Shown: positions 55,620 to 64,000 of the stretch, piece by piece | Numbering within the stretch: the first letter of the stretch is position 1 | How the letters are laid out: each line of letters opens with the position of its first letter | Assembly: GCA_905221615.1 (NCBI GenBank) | Contig: CAJNDT010000007.1 | Location: 186,001-250,000, forward strand | DNA length: 64,000 nucleotides | Direction: 5' to 3' | From: Symbiodinium sp. CCMP2592 | Taxonomy: Eukaryota; Sar; Dinophyceae; Suessiales; Symbiodiniaceae | Made by a program: the position numbers and the translations under genes | The notes under the pieces: generated by a model | The model's input: only the letters and a program-made list of their open reading frames with translations | What the model was told of the DNA's origin: nothing | Databases searched by the model: none

Positions 55620-57280
55620 AGTACTCCTTCGAGACAGCAACTGAGTGCAAAATGATCTGCTGCCAATCAGCCAGTGATACATCGCAACCAAGCCGGTTAG
55701 CTTTCAAGCTAGTGCCGAAATCATAACTCGCATAAGACTCTGAAGACAAATTCGCTTCCCACTTCACAGCTTGCAGCCCTGAGGGGCGGAGCGTGTGCAA
55801 GTGCAGCGCTGAGGCACGGCTTGCCGTGAAGAGTGACCGCGCAAATAGTAAGCAGGGCACTAGGTCGATCCCTCGCAAAGCGTGGACGATAAGTGTCACC
55901 ACAGACAGTCCTCCCCCGCTGCGTGTGAATGAAATGTCGTTGCTGCTTGTTGCTTGTGGTTGTGGTTGTGACTGTTGCTGTTGCTGTTGTTGCTGTTGTT
56001 GCTGATGTTGCTGCTGCTAGCTTTAGCATACAGCTCCATACACCAACTTCATGTTGATTGGGCTTTGCGCTCGGCTGGGCCTAGGCAACTACCAGGCCAA
56101 GCTGCGCAGATGGTGGAACCCACGGCAGGCCAAAACCCATTCGTCGATCGCAACGGAGCTTACTTCGACTTCTGACGGTTGCTCCGACGCTTGCATCATC
56201 TTGCCTTTGACCCTGGCGGCCTGTAGCTGCGACTTGCGCCGCAGCTGTTTCAGCATCATGGCGCCGCCCCCGCCGGCAAAGCCCAATGCAAACAGGGAAA
56301 GCCCATTCACATGGTTTCCATGCCTTGTGCTGCCCGTTTCTGTGGTAACTTGAGCGCACAGTAGCATCGAGAATCAGGGCCATCTAATCTTTGGAGCAGA
56401 ACCCTTGCATGCTGTCATCGGGCTCCGGTCCTTGTGCAGGTTCTCGCTTCAAAATTCTGCAGACTATTAGCTAGCGAAGGATCGAACCAGAGCTGTTGTT
56501 TGGGAAGCCGAGGTTGCGGTTCAGATTGCCACCGCCCGTTTCTCCATCCTCATCTTGGTATCTCAGCTGAGAGCCTACAGTTGATTGCGGGACTGATATG
56601 GCATCCACGAAGATTATTCGCGCCGTAGGCTTTGCAAGCACCTGGCCGAACTCATGCTTCCACGCCGAGATAGCCCAAAAAGGAAAATAATGAATTGGCG
56701 CCTGCTGGTCGCGGCCACCAGGGAAATGCTGAAGGTTTCGGTTCCAGACGAACATTGTCTCTGATGTCTGATGTCGGAGAGTTTCGGAACTTTGAAGGAA
56801 TGCTTCGAAACGAATGCCAAGTTCGCATCCCAGGGCTTGGCGGTAGCATTGGCTTTGGCTCTTGCTGTGGCGGTGCCCAAGGCACATGACCGGCTCTGTG
56901 ATCCTGGGATGTTGTAGGCGGTGGGTTAACAGAATTCCTTGCTCCTGTTGCGAAACTTCTGTCCATACACGTCTGTGTGAGCGGCAACAAGAGTGCCTGT
57001 TCATAAGGAGCCGTCTCACGCCTGCCTCAGGGCCTGCTGAATGTCATCACGTCCTTGCTGGCCACAGTGCTGCTACTGAGCGCTTCCTATGTTGATGTGC
57101 CGGAGCGTGCTTTGTGTGTCATGGAGTCCAGTCGTTATATGGACCATATGGAATGTCAGTCCAATGCGCTGTTGGGCGGTACACGTGTCGGAGGAAGATG
57201 GAGGAAGGTGACCAGCAAGTGCCAAGGTCAAGCGTTAGCGAAGCTTCCGTGAGAGCAGTAATTAGACTTGTCAATTGGTC
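55620..57280. other. region with no firm gene; possible minus-strand exon at 56178-56355
   Basis: A (TTGCTG)n run lies at about 55938-56020. On the minus strand 56355-56178 reads NGLSLFALGFAGGGGAMML then KQLRRKSQLQAARVKGKMMQ, bounded by an acceptor-like CCACAG and a donor-like GTAAGC, which could be one exon with a membrane segment. Another minus-strand stretch near 56480-56700 looks partly coding. No family is recognisable. Confidence 0.3.
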
Positions 57281-57321
57281 TAGGGCAGAGTGACCTCCCT
57301 CCCTGCCTGCCTCCCTCCCTC

Positions 57322-57545
<224 letters not shown>

Positions 57546-58394
57546 ACGGCTTTGCTTCCCGGGCGCAGGACGAGGGTGGACCACTGCAGTGGGAGACTAA
57601 GTGGAAGCCTGCCGAGCGAGGCCCCCACAAAGACGTGGCAGAGCCGGCCGAGGCCGAAACCTCTTAGAACATTTAATCAATCTAACCGAAGCTGGTCATG
57701 ACTCTTCATCGTGTAAGGCTGCTTTGACAGACTTGCGATTCAGCAGGCAAGCCGAGCATGGATTGGCGAAACGCTCTCGGTCGTCCTGCCCTGCGCATAT
57801 GCGCCCAGATCGCAAACCAGCCAGGGTGCTTTATCTTCACGTTCAATGTTCTTCCCAAGCTCGTAGTGCAGGGGACCTTAAGCGTCGGTGGGATAATGAA
57901 GTGGCAAGAAGGGATCGGTCTTGCTGCAGTGACGGAAGGATAAGCCTGATTGTTCTGTTGATGGAGGCTCTGGTTTTTGTGCTTAGAAACCGGTGCTGCG
58001 AGGATGCAGGCTGGGATCGTTCTTGACCTTCCACTCTAGAGTCTAGGCTCCGTCGAGTACCGTTAACCTGCATCCTGCATCCGCTGAGACCGAGGAGGGG
58101 GCTTATGCTTCAAGGACCGTGGAATCTGTACCTCAGCTAGCAGTGTGAGAAGGTGGCTGTTCACTGGTTTGCATTCTGTGCTCCTGTTTGAGCTTTTTTC
58201 GGAGATCTGAGAGGTGCTTAGTGCTGCTAGTGATGTCTGAAGAATCGGAAGCCTTGCACCGGCCATGCCACGCACTCGGCTGAGATCTGGTCGCACACGG
58301 CCAAGAACCGTTTGCGGGAGATCATTGTTGTGGACGCTACTTGGCCGCTGTCGATACATGTCGATACCACCACCACTTGGATCGGTTTAGGTGA

Positions 58395-59110
58395 GCAGAG
58401 CCCAGATTGAGCTTTCCCATGTAAATTTTGCAAACACCGTGGACAGAGGATGGTAGCATCCCCAAGCTGGAACTGACGCTGCCATCGCCTCTCCGAGTGT
58501 CCCCGGAGGCACGTGACATAGTCTCAGAACCCGCAAGGTTAGCTCTTTGGGCAGATCCTTTCCTTCGCTTGGTAAGCAGCTTCGATAGCACAACGGCGAG
58601 AATGCAATTCAATTTTTGCGCCATTTCTAAAACTGCGAGGGTGCCGAATAGGTTGAGGCATTGTGGAGGGAACTCTGAGGTCTCTAACACTGTCCGCGAA
58701 GTCCCAAACAACATCGGCAATCTACCTGTCCTGACCCTTTCTGATCTCGGCCAGCCCAAGCCCCGACCACAAGCGGCAGCGAAGGAGCGGAGCCTTTTTC
58801 CTCTACAGCTGTTTGCAAACTGTTTGTACTTGGCAGACCCCGGGTCTCCGCGGCCAGAGCTCGCCCACTCCGACGATTCGGCTGCTGAGGCCTTGTCGCA
58901 GAGTGTTTGGAAGCTTCGGATTCCCCGGACAATGTCTTCGACCCGAACCATGTTCCCGGGGTCTGACTTCACACGGCCCTCTTCGGTGGTCCCAGCACTG
59001 TCGTCAGCTGTCAGGCACGAGAAGACCTTGGGCCTCATCGCTGCCAAAAAAACTGGTGGCGATGCCGCGCTCGGTGATGCCACTGGTCTTGCCACGGAAA
59101 GTGCAAGGGA
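58395..59110. other. open in both directions; uncertain coding
   Basis: Both strands have long frames. The minus-strand reading (DPGNMVRVEDIVRGIRSFQ, RGKRLRSFAAACGRG) looks slightly more protein-like than the plus-strand one. Neither shows a known domain. I do not assign a gene. Confidence 0.25.
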
Positions 59111-59379
59111 ATGGACGGCACTATGTGGAGTATATGATGTACATGTGCTAGATTGAAATTCCAGCTGAGTGTAGCCAGCATTTGCAGACGTCACTTGGAG
59201 TGTCGTTTGCAGTGGGTGCTTTGTGGTAACTTCTTCGGTTGCTCTTTCATCAACTGCTATTCGTGACACGAAAGTCGAGGTCATTGTCTTCTTCGATTGC
59301 CATGTGAAGCCCAGAGATGGTTGGGAGGCCAGCAGTCCGGACGAAAAGCCAGTCCTCATTTGTTCGCAGCAGCCGCAGT

Positions 59380-59808
59380 GGTAGTGGTAGTGGTGCTGGT
59401 GCTGGTGCTGCAAAGAGGTGGTAGATGGCAGTGGCTGGAAGTAGATGGCAGTGGATGGTAGTAGATGGTGGTTCCAGTTGCGAGTGATGGCCGTGGTACT
59501 ATGTGGTAGTCGTACAAGCACTAGTATTAGTAGCCGTAGTGGTGGTAGTCGTCGTCGTAGTCGTAGTCGTAGTGGTGGTCGTAGTGGTAGTGGTAGTGAT
59601 AGTGGTAGCGTTAGCAGCAGTAGCAGGAGCAGTAGCAGTAGCATTGCTACTACCACTACCACTACCACTACTACTACTGAAACCGCTGCTGCTGCTCCTG
59701 GTACTAGTACTAGCACTACTACTACCACTACTACTACTACTACTACTACCACTACCACTACCACTACCACTACCACTACTACTGCTACTACTGCTACTAC
59801 TACTACTA

Positions 59809-59852
<44 letters not shown>

Positions 59853-59913
59853 GCTACTACTAGGTGTGTGACAAAAACTACTACTACTACTACTCCTCCT
59901 CCTCCTCCTCCTC

Positions 59914-59944
<31 letters not shown>

Positions 59945-59986
59945 CACAACAACAACTACTACTACGAGGACTACAACTAGTAGAAA

Positions 59987-60073
<87 letters not shown>

Positions 60074-60075
60074 GT
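59380..60075. repeat. long trinucleotide microsatellite with opposite halves
   Basis: From GTGGTAGTGG-type sequence it passes through (GTAGTC)n and (GTAGTG)n to about 59650, then (ACTACC/ACT)n to about 59965 and finally pure (AGT)n at about 59985-60073. The ACT and AGT tracts are complementary and could fold back. Homopolymer-like frames (poly-Thr, Ser, Val, Leu) across it are not genes. Confidence 0.95.
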
Positions 60076-60679
60076 GGTGACGGCTGCGATGGGAGGCCTC
60101 CATAAGTTCGTACCAAGAAAAACGATCCACAAGGCCCCCGCAGAGGCTTATGCTAAGGAGCGCTTGGCAGTTTGCATGTTAATATGCTTTCATGCCAGGT
60201 CTTGAACTCAGGTCGGAAATGTTTGTTGGAAGCTGCAGGAAGGGATATGTGTGATCTCGGATCCTTGCAGGAATGGGGCAGATGGGATCCTGAAGTCAAG
60301 TTGGCAAAACCAGGGACTTGTAAGAAATTATATCTCGGAACCTTTGAAATATTAGACCTGACTTCCTCGATGCCGCGCGTGCGAACTCAGAGGCAGAAAA
60401 GCAACTGGCATAAACTTATATGATTGAATATAGAGCGGCTATGGCTTGCAAGGTGCACGACTTGGAATCGACCCCCCCCCCCAAATCTCCCGTGTTTACA
60501 AGAAAGTCCAGCATCGTGTTGAGGACGTATTGCAGCTCAAATGGAAAACAGAGGTGCAGCAGCAGCAGGAAGCTTCAGAGCATACTTGCCTTGGAAATGA
60601 GTTCATGAGTCTGGTAGCGTGGCTGAATCCCAGCGAATTGGTTTCAAACTTGCACCCTGCTTCTTGCTATTGATTGTGT

Positions 60680-60895
60680 GACGGCAGCGGCGGCGGCGGC
60701 GGCGGCGGCGGTGGTGGTGTCGTTGTGCTGCTGAGATGTTTAGATTCTGATGTGGTTGCAGGATTGCTTTCGCAGCAGTGCCGGTGGTGGTGGTGGTGGT
60801 GGTGGGAGTCGGTGGGTGGCAACCATAGTCGCGGTACAGGTAGTGGTGGCGTGCTGTGGCGGTGGAGGTGGTGGTGCTGGTGACATAGTTGTGGG
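60680..60895. repeat. GGC/GGT trinucleotide microsatellite
   Basis: (GGC)n at about 60690-60712 followed by GGT/GTT-rich sequence to about 60890, probably intronic to the gene starting downstream. Confidence 0.85.
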
Positions 60896-61122
60896 GCGAC
60901 TATGGGAGTGGCTGTCGATATTGCACTTGTTGCTGTGGTTGCTGCTGTCGTGGTTGTTCACTAATTACTGCGTGGCTATTCGGGACAGAGGTAGCGAGTC
61001 CGGGAATGTAAGCAACAGGTTTATCTAAGTAGGAGCACACATCCAGAAGCTCCAGTTCTTCGGGTGCTTGCGTAAATCGATGCCGCGGTAGACCAGGTCA
61101 AGCCTTCCCCCTCTGCTTGCAG

Positions 61123-61840
61123 GAGGCATTTTTGAAGCAGATGCACCGGGCAGGGGATCATCGAACACTGGTAGTGCCCACGATCACGGCTCTTGACCCG
61201 GACACGTGGGAAGAAAATGCAGCTTCGTCCAGCCAAGCATGCTACATGACCTGGAATGCCGACTTTACTTGGCTGCAAAGCCCTGGACGGGATGTGCCTG
61301 TGATGAGTGGAGGACTGCTGGCAATCAGCAAGTTATGGTGGGAAGAAACTGGTGGATATGATGATCACATGATTGCATGGGGAGGCGAGAACATAGACCA
61401 GTCACTCCGCAGCTGGCTTTGTGGCGGTCGCATTGAGGTGGCAGACGGGGCTTTCGTGGCGCACATGTGGCGTGACCCGAACAACCCCAAGACGCAGCTC
61501 AAGTACACCATGCGCACAGAAGATGTCATGCGAAATAAAGCTCGAGCAGTTTCCGGCTGGCTTGGACCATACGCAAACAAGACCTTTACGTTTCCAGAGT
61601 ATAATGCTTTTTTCAACGGGGAAAACAGCATTGGCGACTTAAATAATTTCGAGCAGCTGCGGCAGAAGTTGAAGTGTGCCCCATTCTCTGCGTACTTGCA
61701 TCGCTTCTCTTACATCTACGTGGATGGTGGATTGATCCCCCAAAGAGTCTTCCAGATCCAAGAGGTATCCTCTGGCCTGTGCTTGGAGAGGGAGGCGAAG
61801 GAAGGCCGAAGTCATGGAATCGTTCTGAGCCCGTGTGTGG
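61123..61840 (+). CDS. polypeptide N-acetylgalactosaminyltransferase-like, internal exon(s)
   Basis: An exon starts after a good acceptor (CCTTCCCCCTCTGCTTGCAG) at 61123 with EAFLKQMHRAGDHRTLVVP. The GT27-type catalytic half is clear: RDVPVMSGGLLAISKLWWEE, TGGYDDHMIAWGGENIDQS, LRSWLCGGRIEVADGAFVAH and MWRDPNNP. WGGEN and the following strand match the family acceptor-site region. YIYVDGGLIPQRVFQIQEVS and GLCLE look like the start of the C-terminal ricin-B-type lectin domain. The enzyme would start O-glycosylation in the Golgi. The N-terminal half with the DxH motif must lie in upstream exons that I could not find. The exon end is uncertain, perhaps near the GTGTGG at 61840. Confidence 0.8.
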
Positions 61841-62004
61841 GTGTGGATGGGATCCATGGCAGAAGACGTAGCAAGCGTTCTCGAGGTCGGCCATGCGCAG
61901 ACTCATTCTCATGTGCTTGTGGCAGTAAGAAGATGCCACGGATGCGGGAAGTGTAGATCGTCTAGTAGGCAGTTTTGCAAGCCTTGACAAAGCTGCTCTG
62001 CTCA

Positions 62005-62150
62005 CATATTAGGAACCAGGGTGTGCTGGATACCCAGCTCTGGCATCCGGGCAATCGGGACCGCAAGAAAGAAGGAGGCCCTTGCTGTGGCGGCCTGCTG
62101 AACTGGAATTTCCTGCCACTTGTTCCAGAGACTAGGGTCGAGGACGATCG
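62005..62150 (+). CDS. probable next exon of the GalNAc-transferase-like gene
   Basis: After an acceptor-like CACATATTAG the frame reads NQGVLDTQLWHPGNRDRKK, EGGPCCGGLLNWNFL. Composition and position fit the lectin-domain part of the upstream gene. The exon end is not determined. Confidence 0.45.
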
Positions 62151-62949
62151 GGTGCAACTTCAAAACAGCCTTCAGGAATACTGTGAAACTGTTGTGTTGC
62201 CTGCCCTTGCCCAAGGCAATGTTTGGCTTCGCATGGTTTTCACAGCGAGCTTTTCACGGAAGAGTGTGTCATCTCTGGTCACAGTCTCTTGGCGGTCATT
62301 TTATCTGACAGACTTTCTGTATGAGCTGTGGCCATATGCCGTCGTACCAACCTCTAGGTTCCAGACATCTGATCCAGCCTCCCAGTGTCACGCTTGGTGC
62401 CTGAGGTGTGCACCAGGAGTTCCATGTACCCGAGGATCGGCAGTCCGTGAATTCTTTGCCTGCGCTCATAGATCAGGGCTGTTTGCGCGTGTCCTTCGTC
62501 GCCCCATAGAGCCCATTCATCTGTTGAGGAGTACTGTAGAAAGGAGCAGCAGCAAAGGCAGCAGGGGTGGTGAAGGTGTGCGCGTTTGGAACTTGCTGTG
62601 TGGTGAAAGTCGCGCAACTCCACATGCTCAGTTGTTATCACGGGCTGCAGCGTTTCTTGGCATCAGTGTGTCGCGGCTCTGGCCTTCTAGTGGGTCTAGT
62701 AATCTAGTATGATCTAGTAGTTCACGCCGTTGCTGTTGCGATGCAAACTTGCGAAGTGACGCAACGGCATGGAGTGGTTTAGCAGCGGCCGACAATTCCA
62801 GACTGTACGGGGCTGAGGGGCAATGGTATTGTGGATGCTGCTGAGTGTGTTAAACATGGGCCTTACGAAACGGGGGTGGGACCTGAATCTATGTGCAGAT
62901 CGAGAAGCGTCCGGAGATCAATAAGCATTTCCTGGCATCTGTTGATATG

Positions 62950-63404
62950 TGCTGAAGCCCTGAGGATGGCGAAGGGCCACTGACTTGGCGCGAAGAGATG
63001 TGCGCCCTGCCAGAGGTCAAGAGCCAGGCAAGGCTTTGCTGCAATGGTTTTTGTCCCAGGCAGTTGAAGAACTTGGAGGAATTTGCTGCCTGCTGCCAGG
63101 AACAGACACCAGCAGAGCTGGCACTTCAATCGTGTGCTGTGCGGGTGCAACAGCGAGCGACCGGCGGCTTGGATGAAATTGAAGTGCACTAGCAGGACCC
63201 GTGGGGTCAGCTGGAATGAGCTGTTGCGTGCCTGTGATGGCCAAGGATTCACTTTACAGGTTGAGCGCGAAGGTGGACATGCGTGCGTTACGGCGAAGGT
63301 AGCTACAAGCAGCACTGAGTGGCGCATGGAGCTGGCTCCCTGCCGTGACCCCTCCTCAGACTTAGAAGCCGAACGATGCTTTCGGTATTTTGCCTGGCAC
63401 ATCT
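62950..63404 (+). CDS. possible last exons of the same gene
   Basis: Two plus-strand stretches look coding: about 62998-63170 (ALPEVKSQARLCCNGFC, EEFAACCQEQTPAELALQ) and, in another frame, about 63195-63404 (GVSWNELLRACDGQGFTLQ, STEWRMELAPCRDPSS, CFRYFAWHI then stop). A short intron between them near 63180 would explain the frame change. No domain is recognisable. Confidence 0.4.
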
Positions 63405-64000
63405 GACGCTGAACCACTCCCAGCCTGCTGTTGGCCAAAGGTTTCAAGCTTGTTTCCGCAGGCTACGTTAAAGCACGAGGAGCACTACCGCTCCTAAACT
63501 TGCAACTCTGCACCTCTTTTGGGTGCGGACGATGGGAAACCGGCGATTGCTAAGCTTGCGGCCTATACCAGGTCACTGTATCTACCACGTCCTCAGTTTC
63601 GAAAACTAGTCAGATGCCTGCCCGGACTCGCGCATGACTCGAAGCCGTCCTCGTGCGCACTATGCTTCTCGGCCATTTCGGCGGCAATTAGGGATGGCTT
63701 CCAATGCACCTCGCTTGGTCAAGTCGATCGCGCAAAACCAGCCACATAACACAGACACTGCTTGACGTGAGTGGTTTAAAGTCTGCCATTCCTCTGTTTG
63801 TCGGGATCTCATGGCTTGGCTTAAGTGGCCACGGCACGTGTTTGTATGTGGCTTAGCTCCCCCACCTCAAGTCGGAGACCTGATCCCAGAATGCCGATGT
63901 TGACGGTTCACGTGACGACTTTGTAAATAGTCATACAAAAAATATATAGGTATTTAATATATGATACACATACATGCTTGTGCCTGGTGATGTGTGGTTT
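63405..64000. other. 3' flank
   Basis: No gene seen. The last 100 bp are A/T-rich with TATATAGGTATTTAATATATG. Confidence 0.5.

Noticed and set aside
58337-60130. 597-residue minus-strand frame rich in Leu and Val
   Set aside because: Most of it is translated trinucleotide microsatellite, and every frame on both strands is open there. Not evidence of a gene.

Overview
The window looks like nuclear DNA of a dinoflagellate, probably of the Symbiodinium/Polarella type. This is inferred from: non-LTR retrotransposons of a dinoflagellate kind; TTTAGGG-like repeats; a readable GC-AG intron next to a GT-AG one; a run of about 34 kb in which every recognisable gene is on the minus strand; and much microsatellite and decayed mobile DNA. 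No rRNA, tRNA, CRISPR array or prokaryotic operon was seen.

Layout. 1-605 is the 3' end of an unknown coiled-coil-like gene. 1380-2366 is a 2-oxoglutarate-oxygenase-like ORF. 2.4-8.9 kb is mostly non-coding. 8925-12504 is a LINE (APE endonuclease, reverse transcriptase, three zinc fingers) broken by one frameshift, with an A/T-rich tail. 12.9-13.8 kb is a 92-94 bp satellite. From 14.0 to 48.3 kb the minus strand carries an unknown large protein in pieces (14-23 kb), a cytosine-C5-methyltransferase-like gene, a proline-rich and acidic protein, a RING-H2 gene, a Q-rich gene, an acidic protein, a kinase-fold-like protein, a small two-exon gene, a dual-specificity-phosphatase-like gene and two small acidic paralogues. 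A block of about 6-7.4 kb inside this is present twice (28.35-34.36 and 36.89-44.30 kb). Between the copies lie a 100-N gap and a reverse transcriptase/RNase H element (34458-36889). From 49.65 kb the plus strand carries a 5'-truncated element with a zinc finger, a ubiquitin-protease-like domain, an RGG protein and a Tpt1/KptA RNA 2'-phosphotransferase domain (to 55.6 kb). 55.6-61.1 kb is microsatellite-rich. 61.1-63.4 kb holds the last exons of a polypeptide GalNAc-transferase-like gene.

The most unusual feature is a set of short words, each confined to its own territory. Word A, core GGCA-CTC-TGCC, occurs about 90 times between 12.9 and 49.0 kb, in coding and non-coding DNA alike, and I saw no exact copy elsewhere. 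Word B, core GGAG-NNN-CTCC, is dense at 50.8-55.5 kb. Both have 4-bp inverted arms around a 3-nt spacer. Word C, GCTA, occurs roughly every 30 bp in the element at 34.5-36.9 kb. Word A has no stop codon in any of six frames. Word pairs inside ORFs are spaced by multiples of three, while non-coding pairs mostly are not. Two pairs of homologous repeats differ by exactly one word. This looks like tiny self-propagating palindromes comparable in spirit to Rickettsia palindromic elements or yeast mitochondrial GC clusters.

A second strong signal is a repeat at 19.0-21.4 and 48.8-49.2 kb whose copies share a 6-bp stem with compensatory base changes, which points to a structured RNA family.
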